Origin: Planctomycetales bacterium
GTDB taxonomy: Bacteria > 4484-113
Direction of reading: 5' to 3'
Assembly: GCA_030606285.1 (NCBI GenBank)
Contig: JAUWGS010000003.1
Coordinates: 62,001-126,000 of the forward strand
DNA: 64,000 nucleotides
Below the pieces are notes generated by a model that was not told the origin of the DNA, ran no database searches, and worked only from the letters and a program-made list of their open reading frames with translations. Below, piece after piece: positions 1 through 7,620 of the stretch; the first letter of the stretch is position 1, and each line of letters starts with the position of its first letter. A program made the translations under genes and the position numbers.

Positions 1-1
1 C

Positions 2-901
2 GCAGTCAGTCAAGCCGCCAGCGAGAGGATCCGCGAAGAGCTGTTCTTGATGCTGCGACAGCCTCGTGCCCACGCCGGGCTGGTGGCCCTCGACAAGGCG
101 GGCGTGCTGACAGCTCTCTTCCCGGAAATTGAGCCGATGCGGCACTTCAAGCAAAACGACTTCCACCACCTACCGGTGCTTGCGCACAGCCTCGAAGCAA
201 TCCGAGAGCTGGAGCATATCCTCAGCACCGGGGATGGCCTGGCTGATGACGTGCGCGATAAGGTGCTTGCGGAGATGCGCGAGATTATCTCGCCGCCCGC
301 CACACGGGCATCCCTCATTAAACTCGCACTGCTCTTCCACGATCTCGGCAAACCCGGGACTGCGCAAGTACAGGAAAACGGCAAGCTCACTTTTTACGGG
401 CATCAGCAGGCAGGACGTGAGATCGCCGAGCCCGTACTCGAAAGATTGCGCCTTTCAAGCTGGGAGCGGGATGTGCTGCTCCTGCTCATTGAAGAGCACC
501 TCCGGGTGGGCTTTTACTGCAATGAGCCGCAGCTGACAAAGAAGCTCATATACCGTTTTCAACGCAAGCTCGGCGATGCTGTCACGATGAGCTGCATTCA
601 TGCGCTGGCGGATGCGAGAGCGACCCGCGGACCGGATGCGGGCGAGGGCTTCCTCGAAAAGCACGAAGAGGTGGTAAACGCGATCCTCTGGCATCACTAT
701 TTCAGCGAGGAGATAGTGGAACCGATACCGATGCTTATGGGCGATCAGATTATGGTGGAGACCGGCCTGCCGGAAGGCCCCCGCATTGGGATTTTGAAAG
801 AAGCGCTGCTCGAAGCGCAGGTTGAGGGAACGGTGCAGAATGTGAACGAAGCGAAGGCCTTCGTGCGGAAACACGCCGCCGAGGGCTTCGAGACGGTATA
901 A
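2..901 (+). CDS. CCA-adding enzyme / poly(A) polymerase family, C-terminal part (5' end outside window)
   Basis: The reading frame is open from the left edge, so only about 299 C-terminal residues are visible; the nucleotidyltransferase head lies upstream. The first visible residues (SERIREELFLMLRQP, then a run ending LFPEIE) match the RNA-binding region typical of tRNA nucleotidyltransferase and poly(A) polymerase family proteins. An HD domain follows with LFHDLGKP and FYGHQQAGREIAEPVL, as in HD-bearing CCA enzymes. Family role: adding or repairing the 3' CCA of tRNA, or polyadenylation. Which activity applies cannot be decided without the head domain. The ATG at 47 is internal, not the true start. 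Confidence 0.85.
   Translation, partial: AVSQAASERIREELFLMLRQPRAHAGLVALDKAGVLTALFPEIEPMRHFKQNDFHHLPVLAHSLEAIRELEHILSTGDGLADDVRDKVLAEMREIISPPATRASLIKLALLFHDLGKPGTAQVQENGKLTFYGHQQAGREIAEPVLERLRLSSWERDVLLLLIEEHLRVGFYCNEPQLTKKLIYRFQRKLGDAVTMSCIHALADARATRGPDAGEGFLEKHEEVVNAILWHHYFSEEIVEPIPMLMGDQIMVETGLPEGPRIGILKEALLEAQVEGTVQNVNEAKAFVRKHAAEGFETV
896..901 (+). promoter_or_regulatory. Possible -10 box overlapping the preceding stop codon
   Basis: TATAAT at 896-901 overlaps the TAA stop of the preceding gene and lies 19 bases before the ATG at 921. The downstream gene has a weak purine-rich stretch (agaggcag) before its ATG. No convincing -35 was found. Confidence 0.35.
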
Positions 902-920
902 TCAAACAGAGGCAGTCTAT

Positions 921-1316
921 ATGATGGTCTTTGAACCAAGAGTAGTCGTTGCCTGGTTCGCCACCTTTTTCGCGCTCTTTTTCGGCTTCCTCCTGATAGG
1001 TTTCTTCATCCCGGCGCTGGCCACGGTTGTCATCTTTGGCGCGGTCTTCGCCGCCGCCTACAACTTGTACATGGAGATGCCCGGCCGCAAAGAGGAGAAT
1101 GAACGTTTCATCCGTAAGTGGAGGGCGAATTTGGAAAGGCGCTGGGCTGAACGCCCAACAGTAGTTCGCTCGGTGACCTATTACATACGAATGGCGCCTT
1201 TTGAGCCAAGCGCGGCAATCGCTCTGCTGGTAGCACTCGTAGTACTTATCCTGGTCATCGCGCTTCTGACTATCTACCTCCCTTCTCTTATCATCGTCCT
1301 ATCCGAGTTGCGCTGA
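921..1316 (+). CDS. Small integral membrane protein, function unknown
   Basis: A 131-residue protein. Residues about 8-50 are strongly hydrophobic and could form two membrane segments (FFALFFGFLLIGFFIPAL, then VVIFGAVFAAAYNLY). A basic cytosolic-looking middle (GRKEENERFIRKWRANLERR) follows, then a C-terminal hydrophobic helix (ALLVALVVLILVIALLTIYL). It starts 19 bases after the CCA-enzyme gene and ends 18 bases before the PHP gene, so it is probably cotranscribed with one or both. I do not recognise the family. The topology is read from hydrophobicity only. Confidence 0.7.
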   Translation: MMVFEPRVVVAWFATFFALFFGFLLIGFFIPALATVVIFGAVFAAAYNLYMEMPGRKEENERFIRKWRANLERRWAERPTVVRSVTYYIRMAPFEPSAAIALLVALVVLILVIALLTIYLPSLIIVLSELR

Positions 1317-1322
1317 TATAAT
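1317..1322 (+). promoter_or_regulatory. -10 box before the PHP gene
   Basis: TATAAT at 1317-1322 lies 12 bases before the ATG at 1335, which would leave a leader of only a few bases. No Shine-Dalgarno sequence is seen. The -35 is weak. Confidence 0.4.
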
Positions 1323-1334
1323 TAGCGCGCTGAT

Positions 1335-2201
1335 ATGACCGACATAGGCTGCGATCTGCACTTCCATTCAACACACTCAGACGGACGCTACAGCCCCTCG
1401 CAACTGGCACGCCTTCTGAAAAGGCGCGGTATTCGCGTCGCCGCACTGACCGATCACGATACTTTTGGGGGCAGCCTAAAGTTCTTCGAGGAAGCGCTTC
1501 GCCTTGGCATCGTCGCGATTCCTGCGCTCGAACTGACCACGTGGCTCGAAACCGGCGGCGCAGGTGAAGAAGTCCACATTCTGGCGATGGGTCTGCGCAT
1601 TGACGAGAAGCTTGCGCATGGGCTCGCGCAGATTAAGCAGCAGCGAAACGAGTTGCAGGTGAGAATCTGCGAGCGGCTGCGCACCGAGGGTTACAGCTTC
1701 GACTTCGAACGACTCCGGCGGAGAGCAGAGCCGGACCCGGTCATGGTGGTCCACTTCGTCTGGGACTATATGTTGCGACGCCCATTGTGGTCGGCCATAG
1801 GCCTGGCCACAGGCGGCGTCAGGCGCTGGTTCGACCGTTTCGAGAAAGACACTTATGGGCCCGGTGGCAAGGCATACCTGCCACCGCCGCTGTCGTTTAC
1901 TGAGGGAATCGCTTGGGCAAGGCGCCACGGCGCGCTGGCGGTTGTCGCCCACCCAGGAAAGATCGCGTCCTCAAAGGTGAGAGAAACCGCCCTCGCCGCC
2001 GACATTGACGGCATTGAGACATTCTATAAAGGGCAGGAGACGATGAAAGACGAACTGCTTCGGCTCGCCAGAGCACGCGGGCTCGTCACCACAGGTGGTA
2101 GTGACTACCACGGGTATTCCGGCCCGCCCTATTCGGGCTGGAAGATGCCGCAGGAGAACGTTAACGACCTGCTGCAACGATTGGGGCTGGCCCGCGTCTA
2201 G
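1335..2201 (+). CDS. PHP-domain metal-dependent phosphoesterase
   Basis: A 288-residue PHP-family phosphoesterase. Metal-binding motifs are in the expected order: DLHFHSTHSDG (residues 7-17), LTDHDT (38-43), a glutamate in IPALEL, VHILAMG, AHPGK (about 204) and GSDYHG near the C-terminus. The layout fits the TrpH/YciV group, whose characterised members hydrolyse nucleoside 3',5'-bisphosphates or trim 5' ends of RNA. The substrate here is inferred only. The gene converges on the amidase gene and the two stop codons share bases (CTAG at 2198-2201) inside a short hairpin. Confidence 0.85.
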   Translation: MTDIGCDLHFHSTHSDGRYSPSQLARLLKRRGIRVAALTDHDTFGGSLKFFEEALRLGIVAIPALELTTWLETGGAGEEVHILAMGLRIDEKLAHGLAQIKQQRNELQVRICERLRTEGYSFDFERLRRRAEPDPVMVVHFVWDYMLRRPLWSAIGLATGGVRRWFDRFEKDTYGPGGKAYLPPPLSFTEGIAWARRHGALAVVAHPGKIASSKVRETALAADIDGIETFYKGQETMKDELLRLARARGLVTTGGSDYHGYSGPPYSGWKMPQENVNDLLQRLGLARV

Positions 2202-2207
2202 CGCGGG
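2191..2207. terminator. Hairpin over two interlocked stop codons (possible bidirectional terminator)
   Basis: A perfect 6-bp stem CCCGCG / CGCGGG (2191-2196 and 2202-2207) with a 5-base loop that contains the stop codons of both convergent genes. There is no T-run on either side, so intrinsic termination is uncertain. Confidence 0.45.
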
Positions 2208-2656
2208 AGCCTCTCGGTCGGGAACTTCAGCCCTGGACAGCTTGTGCGTGACCCTCTCACTTCGCGGTGCAGCATAATTCGAGCCCTGGGATAGTGGCGG
2301 AGCAGTAAGCGGAGGAGTCCCGTGAGCGACTCCATCTGGGCATCAGTTGGCTCAGACCGGTTGAAGTCACCCACAAGACAGATGCCTACACCATCGAGGT
2401 TCGCCCCTCTCGCGTGGTAGCTCACTGTCGTGAGCGCATTAGTCTTGAAGATTACGCCGTCGGGCGAGACCACGTAGTGGTAGCCAATGCCGGGCCATCC
2501 GCGTGCGTGGACGTGATGCCAGGCGAAGGACTTCGGCGTGCCGCCGCGCGTGCCCGAATGATGCACAATGAGCTTATCAATGCTGCGCAGCGGCCTTGTT
2601 GCGTACTTCCTCGAGCGGCTGTGTGCCAGTTCGTCGCGGATGTCGACAATTCGCAT
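2198..2656 (-). CDS. N-acetylmuramoyl-L-alanine amidase, phage endolysin type (PGRP/Amidase_2)
   Basis: A 152-residue peptidoglycan amidase that would cut the bond between MurNAc and L-alanine. Visible family motifs: LIVHHSG (Zn ligand His), GIGYHYVVSPDG, the GANLDGVGICLVGDF core strand, and a C-terminal HREV...TSCPG containing the second His and Cys ligands. It resembles T7-lysozyme-size single-domain endolysins with no wall-binding module. I chose the ATG at 2656, not a longer upstream frame, because GGAAGGTGA precedes it and it begins 4 bases after the holin-like gene ends. It is the last gene of the phage-like cluster and would act in cell lysis. Confidence 0.88.
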   Translation of the reverse strand: MRIVDIRDELAHSRSRKYATRPLRSIDKLIVHHSGTRGGTPKSFAWHHVHARGWPGIGYHYVVSPDGVIFKTNALTTVSYHARGANLDGVGICLVGDFNRSEPTDAQMESLTGLLRLLLRHYPRARIMLHREVRGSRTSCPGLKFPTERLPR

Positions 2657-2660
2657 CCAC

Positions 2661-2972
2661 TCACCTTCCGCCGGCCTCGCGCCCACGGTTGAACTGCACA
2701 ACCAGCTCGCTGTTGCGCTGTATGGCCGTGCCCAGGCCTGAGAGCTCCCGCGAGACGCACTTCGCGGACTGCTCACCGCTCTCCTTCAACTCGCGCAGCG
2801 CTGCGAGGAACTCGCGCCTTTGCTCCTTTAGTTCCGCAAGGAACGCTTGGCGCTGCTGCCCGTTTTCCCTGGTCAGCGAGGGTATGATCACCCTCACAAG
2901 ATACCAGGCGAAGAAGAATGCCAAGCCTCCGCCTACGCCAAGGTTCCCAATGATGATTGGCCACTGCTCCAT
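2661..2972 (-). CDS. Holin-like small membrane protein of the phage-like cluster
   Basis: A 103-residue protein with one N-terminal membrane helix (residues about 6-31, rich in G, F and V: NLGVGGGLAFFFAWYLVRVI), followed by a long charged helical region rich in Glu, Arg and Lys that is probably coiled-coil. One membrane helix plus a charged tail is the layout of BhlA/UviB-type phage holin-like proteins. Its place directly before the amidase supports a lysis role. No sequence motif is decisive; a structural or tail-linked role remains possible. Confidence 0.6.
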   Translation of the reverse strand: MEQWPIIIGNLGVGGGLAFFFAWYLVRVIIPSLTRENGQQRQAFLAELKEQRREFLAALRELKESGEQSAKCVSRELSGLGTAIQRNSELVVQFNRGREAGGR

Positions 2973-2974
2973 AG

Positions 2975-3217
2975 CTAGGGCTTGCCCACGACAACTACCG
3001 CTTCAATCAGAAGATTGAGCAGGCTGTCTCGCAGATCATCCTTGTAGCGCTCACGGAAGCGTCTGAACACTTCACGGCGGGCTTCATCGCCAGCCAGACC
3101 CTCGGCGCGCACTTCGGCGACGATGGCCATAACGAGTTCAGCTTCCACCTCGTAGATGGCGAACAGTAGATTGAGAATAAACACAAGTATCTTCTTGCCA
3201 ATTCGCTTGAGCTCCAT
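2975..3217 (-). CDS. Small protein of the phage-like cluster, function unknown
   Basis: An 80-residue protein (start MELKRIGKKI). I chose the ATG at 3217 because a strong AAGGAGGAG lies just upstream; a longer frame to 3280 has no such signal. The N-terminus is hydrophobic (ILVFILNLLFAIYEVEAELV); the rest is charged and helical, with many Arg and Glu. It ends 2 bases before the holin-like gene, so the two are probably coupled. Its place between the fibre-like gene and the lysis genes is the only functional hint. Confidence 0.6.
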   Translation of the reverse strand: MELKRIGKKILVFILNLLFAIYEVEAELVMAIVAEVRAEGLAGDEARREVFRRFRERYKDDLRDSLLNLLIEAVVVVGKP

Positions 3218-3240
3218 GCTCTCCTCCTTGTAGTGAGCGG

Positions 3241-4038
3241 CTAGTCTGCCGCGAGTTCTATCCAGATAATAGCGGTGCACTCAGCGCTAAGAGCCGAGTC
3301 GGGTATTGACGCGGGAAGCTCAGTGGCGCTTCCGCTCTGGTAGATACCCGAGCCCGGGTAGTGAGCGCCGGGGGCTTCACACACTCCAAACCTGTAACCA
3401 TCCGATCCCGAGTACTTGTAGAGAAACGCCAGGAAATGCTGCCCCATCGGCAGGAGGACACTCGAGTCCAGAGCGAACCTGTGGACGTTTCCCGTGGCAA
3501 CCTGACTGAAATCGTTGAAACAGGGCGCTCCGAAGTGAGCCTCGCGCGTGAAGCCGTCATCACTTGCGTTGCGCTTGTACACTGCAACTTCGATAAGCGA
3601 CACCTGGTCGTCCGGGGCACCGTCGCGTTCTATCTGAAGGTAGTACGCGGCAACCTGCATACTCCCCGGCAGCTCTATCGGGTGCAAGTAGATGCGACTC
3701 CCCGTCAACGAAGCCGCAGTCGCGAGGGCAAGGGGAGTTCGCGGATTGGGACAGTACCTAAGGCGCGGAGCCGCCAGCGTAATAGTGTCAGTGGACTGGC
3801 TGGCCACAAGCCCATCGCCACCAGCGATGTCAACATCCCCTTCTATGCCATCTCCACCGGGGACTGAAAGACTGCTCACTCCCCCGAGTTCGAAGTCATC
3901 GCCGCCACCCGGACCGCCGAAGTAGGTCGCACGTGCCTTCAGCTCGCTGTCCATGCCGGTGATGCGCCTTTTCTGCGCTGCAAGGCGCTCATCCACCAGG
4001 GACTTCAGAGTCTGCGGAAGGCTTACATTCTTGGTCAT
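3241..4038 (-). CDS. Tail fibre / receptor-binding-like protein of the phage-like cluster
   Basis: A 265-residue protein. Residues 1-35 are helical and charged (KSLVDERLAAQKRRITGMD), a Gly-rich linker follows (PGGDGIEGDVDIAGGDG), and residues from about 100 on look like a beta-sandwich, with alternating hydrophobic strands and a terminal IIWIELAAD. An N-terminal helical anchor, flexible linker and C-terminal beta domain are common in tail fibre or host-binding proteins. Its place right after the hub-like gene, with a 4-base overlap, supports this. There is no recognisable catalytic motif. Confidence 0.5.
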   Translation of the reverse strand: MTKNVSLPQTLKSLVDERLAAQKRRITGMDSELKARATYFGGPGGGDDFELGGVSSLSVPGGDGIEGDVDIAGGDGLVASQSTDTITLAAPRLRYCPNPRTPLALATAASLTGSRIYLHPIELPGSMQVAAYYLQIERDGAPDDQVSLIEVAVYKRNASDDGFTREAHFGAPCFNDFSQVATGNVHRFALDSSVLLPMGQHFLAFLYKYSGSDGYRFGVCEAPGAHYPGSGIYQSGSATELPASIPDSALSAECTAIIWIELAAD

Positions 4039-5948
4039 CGCAGAACCTCCGCGTTGTAGTCTGTTCCGAAGATGCGCGTACGAGTTGGCGTGAGTTCCAC
4101 GCGCTCCACGAGGAACGCCTGATCATCGCCTGTTACAGGATGGGTGCAGGACACCGTGTCGCCGACACGAACTGTAGGATCGGCGATACACACGGCTTCG
4201 TAGCCAAGGTAAGCGTAGAGTGACTCTTCAAGCAGGTCCCGTGCGAGCTTCAGTGCTTCGCTTTCCGGTAGTTCATCTCCGACTTCAACCGTGAGCACTT
4301 GCGGCCCCGCGCCGTCTGTCTTCTCGAGCAGCTCCGGATAGTAGTAAGGCTCACCAGGATCAGTCCCCTGCACAGCCGCTTCCACAACGAAATCGTCTTC
4401 GCCAAAGATGCGTATCTCGTTTAGCGCCAGGCCTGGATCGCTTTCGTTGCTCACGCCGTCCTTGGCCGGCTTCACGCGAACCTTAACGTAGCGCATCCTC
4501 CGCATTGTCAGATTGGTCAGCAGCGCTTCAGCCAGCGGCGGAAGCAGCAAATGCGCATCAGGCGAGACCCGCTCGTAATCTATGTCGTCGGTGCTTCCCA
4601 GAATCTCATAGCCGTAGCTGAACTTGCTGTTGGCTGACTTCTGGCTGTTAACGTTCTTGGAATTGGAGGCGACGATTCCTACAGCGCTGACCCGTGGTGG
4701 CTGTCCGTTCTCGTCCAGCCCCAAGTCGTACTTGGCAAAGTCGTAGAATTCGTACGAGTATGGCGCATCGTGACGCCCGAATCCCCGATTGCTGTCACCA
4801 TCGCAGGTCAGAGCAACCGAGCCCTCGCCGAAGTGCTTCTCATTGCCGTTCCATTCGTATTTCTCGCCGACGCCAGCCTGCAGGTCTGTGACCGTCGCGT
4901 CAAGGGCGAGATTCAGCGGATTCGTGCGGACACCATGCACAACGACCCGCGTGTAAATGCGCTCTCTTGTGCGGCTTCGCGCAAACGACGAAACGTTGAT
5001 GAGTGACCGCGACGGCGTCTCCTCCTGCTCCAGTAGTCTGTGCGTGTACTTGCCCGCTTCACTGTCATAGTGGAAGCAGTAGTTGCGTGGCAGCCTGTCG
5101 GCAATCCTGGAAACGCAGTCCGAAGTACGCCCATCCCCGCGCTTCCATTCAAGCACATGCAGGTCGACGTCTATGTCGGGCAGGCAGAGTTCACCTACAG
5201 CCGCCCCCACACCGCCATCGTCATTGGGGAATTGAAGGCCCACTGCCACAGCCTCCGCCGCGTCACTAGTAGCCTCGATATAGCAGCGAACGCCACTGAC
5301 CACAGGGGATGCCGGCAGCGGGTCAAGGAACTTCACCACGCCACTCATCGGATAGACGCGATAGAAGTCAGGCGAGACCTCACTCCCGTCTTCGTACACC
5401 CTGATGTCTCCAGGCCTCCAGGCGCGCCTTTTCCCTTCACTGGAGAAACCCAGAGGTGTAACGTTGGGGTCAAAGCCATAGGTGTGGTCGTCGAACTCGC
5501 CAGCGAGAGCTGTGAGCGGTGCGTTTTCAATCTCGTCTGTTCTGTCGCCTTCTATCTCCACAGCACAGACGGTGCGCGATAGCTTTAGAGCATGGTCGCG
5601 CGCAAATACGCGGATGTACGCGCCATCTTCACGGATTTCTGTTACGAACCCGCGAAAGAGCGTTTCGCTCTCCCCTGCCACCTCACATATGAGCTTGACT
5701 TCCGAAAACAACGCCAGGACGTTCTCGGGGTCAAGCTCGGCGAAGTGCGCGTTGTCGCTAGCGGGGATTGTGAACTCCAGTGATGCGGCAAACTCGGTCC
5801 GGTCGTTGATCAGTACGAAGCCATCGCTGGCCAGTTTCAGCTCGATCCAATCGCCGCCTTCAGGATGCGAATTGCGCGCAAGAAGCGTGTAGCAGACCTG
5901 CTTGTTAAGCTGCTGAAGGTGCTGGCGGGCAGTCTCCGTGAAACCCAT
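4035..5948 (-). CDS. Large tail-tip / baseplate hub-like protein with a discoidin-like insert
   Basis: A 637-residue protein, the largest in the phage-like cluster. Residues about 1-150 and the last 80 (VRVGDTVSCTHPVTGDDQAF, ending RIFGTDYNAEVLR) have the look of tail-hub or tail-associated proteins, in which an OB-like domain is split around an insert. The middle (about 380-520) contains YEFYDFAKYDLGL, RMRYVKVRVKPA and LALNEIRIFGED, which resembles an F5/8-type C (discoidin) sugar-binding fold. This suggests a tail tip that also binds cell-surface glycans. It overlaps its neighbours by 1 and 4 bases. The assignment rests on position and fold-like features, not on a clear motif. Confidence 0.55.
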   Translation of the reverse strand: MGFTETARQHLQQLNKQVCYTLLARNSHPEGGDWIELKLASDGFVLINDRTEFAASLEFTIPASDNAHFAELDPENVLALFSEVKLICEVAGESETLFRGFVTEIREDGAYIRVFARDHALKLSRTVCAVEIEGDRTDEIENAPLTALAGEFDDHTYGFDPNVTPLGFSSEGKRRAWRPGDIRVYEDGSEVSPDFYRVYPMSGVVKFLDPLPASPVVSGVRCYIEATSDAAEAVAVGLQFPNDDGGVGAAVGELCLPDIDVDLHVLEWKRGDGRTSDCVSRIADRLPRNYCFHYDSEAGKYTHRLLEQEETPSRSLINVSSFARSRTRERIYTRVVVHGVRTNPLNLALDATVTDLQAGVGEKYEWNGNEKHFGEGSVALTCDGDSNRGFGRHDAPYSYEFYDFAKYDLGLDENGQPPRVSAVGIVASNSKNVNSQKSANSKFSYGYEILGSTDDIDYERVSPDAHLLLPPLAEALLTNLTMRRMRYVKVRVKPAKDGVSNESDPGLALNEIRIFGEDDFVVEAAVQGTDPGEPYYYPELLEKTDGAGPQVLTVEVGDELPESEALKLARDLLEESLYAYLGYEAVCIADPTVRVGDTVSCTHPVTGDDQAFLVERVELTPTRTRIFGTDYNAEVLR

Positions 5949-6400
5949 CAGTTCCTTCCCCGCCAGATTACGCTGCCGAGCTGCCCATAATCAATGAAAA
6001 CGCCGTCGTCGAGAATCAGCGCGGCAATCCTGATTGTCTCCCGGGCTGCCAGCTCGCTTATGTCCTCGTCGGCAAGGAGCGCGGGCGAAGCTTCAGTAAG
6101 AACCAGGCTGTATGCCAGACCTGTGCTCTCAACAAACGCTGTGACGGTGCCACCCGACTCGAGGTACTCCAGGCATCGTTCCCGAAGCGTTCCCACATTA
6201 ACGCCGGTTACCCCAAGCTGCGCCGGGGGAAGAGTGATGTGCGCTATTACCGGATAGCGCTCGCTTGCGAAATTCACCTTGTGCACATTTCCTGCAAGAT
6301 CGGTGGCGACTGCGAAACCCACGCCATGCTCCGTCTCCAGTGCCAGCGGAAACACATCTATCGTGTCGTCAACCGTAGGGCCAAACCAGAGTCTCAGCAT
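5948..6400 (-). CDS. Distal-tail-like protein of the phage-like cluster
   Basis: A 150-residue, beta-rich protein (LRLWFGPTVDDTIDVFPLAL near the start, GSVIWRGRN at the end). It lies between the short tape-measure candidate and the hub-like gene, where siphovirus-type clusters carry the distal tail protein. A strong GGAGGAG lies 6 bases before the ATG at 6400. There is no sequence motif, so the function is inferred from gene order. Confidence 0.5.
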   Translation of the reverse strand: MLRLWFGPTVDDTIDVFPLALETEHGVGFAVATDLAGNVHKVNFASERYPVIAHITLPPAQLGVTGVNVGTLRERCLEYLESGGTVTAFVESTGLAYSLVLTEASPALLADEDISELAARETIRIAALILDDGVFIDYGQLGSVIWRGRN

Positions 6401-6961
6401 CTACTTCTCCTCCGCGATTGAACGTGCCAGCATTCCCACAAGCTCCCGCTCAAGCCGGTCATCGCGCTCTGCACCCGGCGGAATGAGACGCGTGCGCTCA
6501 GCGAAACGGGGGAAGCCTCCGTACGGACGCTCTTCCACCTCCGGCAAGTCAAGCCTGCGTCTTTTAAAGAGCCTGGTGATGGCAGCGAAACCTGCGTCCA
6601 GCAGTGCCAGCGCTCCGCCGCCCACAAGGCTGGCCAGCAAGCCGCCACCCAGCTTGCTGGCGAGCAGCTTCTCCAGACGCCGGCCCGCAGCTCGCTCCAC
6701 CTGTCGCACCGCTGTTCGCACCACGACATCTAGGCTTTCGCCGCCCGCAAGCTGATAGCCCGTCCTGCGTGCCAGCGATTCAAGGCTTATGCCGAATAGG
6801 GAGTCAATGCTGGGTCCGCGCAGGCCACCTGAGCGTAAGGTTTCCCCGGAACTTCCAGTGACCCGAGCCCACAACTCACCCAGGCGCTGCGAGAGTTCTC
6901 CGACGCGCAGCGCCAGGTCGTCCAGCTCTTCTTGCGTGTTGTCCTTGAACAGCAACGACAT
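6401..6961 (-). CDS. Very short tape-measure-like tail protein candidate
   Basis: A 186-residue protein. Residues about 8-35 form a heptad-like helix (QEELDDLALRVGELSQRLGE). Residues about 95-135 are hydrophobic and Gly-rich (LASKLGGGLLASLVGGGALA) and could cross a membrane, and the C-terminal third is charged. A helical body plus a Gly-rich hydrophobic segment, directly after two chaperone-size ORFs, is what a tape-measure protein looks like, but it is far shorter than the usual many hundreds of residues. I chose the ATG at 6961 because it follows GGTGA and begins 1 base from the preceding stop region; a frame to 7039 overlaps the upstream gene. Confidence 0.5.
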   Translation of the reverse strand: MSLLFKDNTQEELDDLALRVGELSQRLGELWARVTGSSGETLRSGGLRGPSIDSLFGISLESLARRTGYQLAGGESLDVVVRTAVRQVERAAGRRLEKLLASKLGGGLLASLVGGGALALLDAGFAAITRLFKRRRLDLPEVEERPYGGFPRFAERTRLIPPGAERDDRLERELVGMLARSIAEEK

Positions 6962-6962
6962 A

Positions 6963-7208
6963 TCAGTCACCAAACATCCGTGAGAACAGTGCAGCGTCGC
7001 GACTCGGCGACTCGCCAAGCCGCTCTTCTGCTTCGCCATCTTTCACGCTTTGGCTGAGTTCGTCGAGCAGCATCGCAGCATCCGCCGACGTAAGACGGTG
7101 CATGACTTCCGTCGGAGTCATCCCAAGGGCGAGCGCCAGCTTTGCGACAAGCCTCGGGAGTTCGTCCTTCAGCAGTAGACCCCAGCCGGCAAGTGCCAGT
7201 TCAGACAT
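6963..7208 (-). CDS. Tail-assembly-chaperone-like protein, distal ORF
   Basis: An 81-residue helical protein (start MSELALAGWG, end FSRMFGD). With the preceding 139-residue ORF it forms a pair between the tail-tube gene and the tape-measure candidate, the position of tail assembly chaperones (the lambda G/GT or XkdN type). Its ATG lies inside the last codons of the preceding gene (8-base overlap), so it is translated by coupling or possibly by a +1 frameshift. No sequence motif is seen. Confidence 0.5.
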   Translation of the reverse strand: MSELALAGWGLLLKDELPRLVAKLALALGMTPTEVMHRLTSADAAMLLDELSQSVKDGEAEERLGESPSRDAALFSRMFGD

Positions 7209-7620
7209 CGCTCACCCCGTCAAGCCACGGCTTGAGTTTCTGTGGGGGCAACCGGGAGAACTCCTGCTCCCAGGCTTTGAGCAAGACTTGCACTGCATCC
7301 GCCGGTGCAAACTCAGAGAGCACCACGTCCGACGATTCACCTGTCAGTAACGAAAGCGCCTCGGCCAGTTCCTCGGGACTCCCATGGATTACCTTGAACA
7401 GCGCGGGAACCAGCGGCAGTTGCCTGAGCTGATCCCACCCGACGCGTTCTATCATCCCGCCGGCAAGGTCAAGTAGTAACAGAGCGCGGTGAAGGTTCAG
7501 TGGCCGCACACGAACGATGCGTCCGGAGCGCAGGGCAATCCGCGCGCCGGGACCCGCCAGCGGGAGATGAGATAACCGCTGCCTGATCCGCCTTAAGACA
7601 TCGCCTACGAGTACGCTCAT
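7201..7620 (-). CDS. Tail-assembly-chaperone-like protein, proximal ORF
   Basis: A 139-residue, mainly helical protein (LRRIRQRLSHLPLAG; later LFKVIHGSPEELAEALSLL). It follows the tail-tube gene with a 4-base overlap and precedes the 81-residue ORF. Gene order and size fit a tail assembly chaperone. Its last two sense codons and stop, GAT GTC TGA, overlap the ATG of the next ORF, whose frame is +1 relative to it. Confidence 0.5.
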   Translation of the reverse strand: MSVLVGDVLRRIRQRLSHLPLAGPGARIALRSGRIVRVRPLNLHRALLLLDLAGGMIERVGWDQLRQLPLVPALFKVIHGSPEELAEALSLLTGESSDVVLSEFAPADAVQVLLKAWEQEFSRLPPQKLKPWLDGVSDV

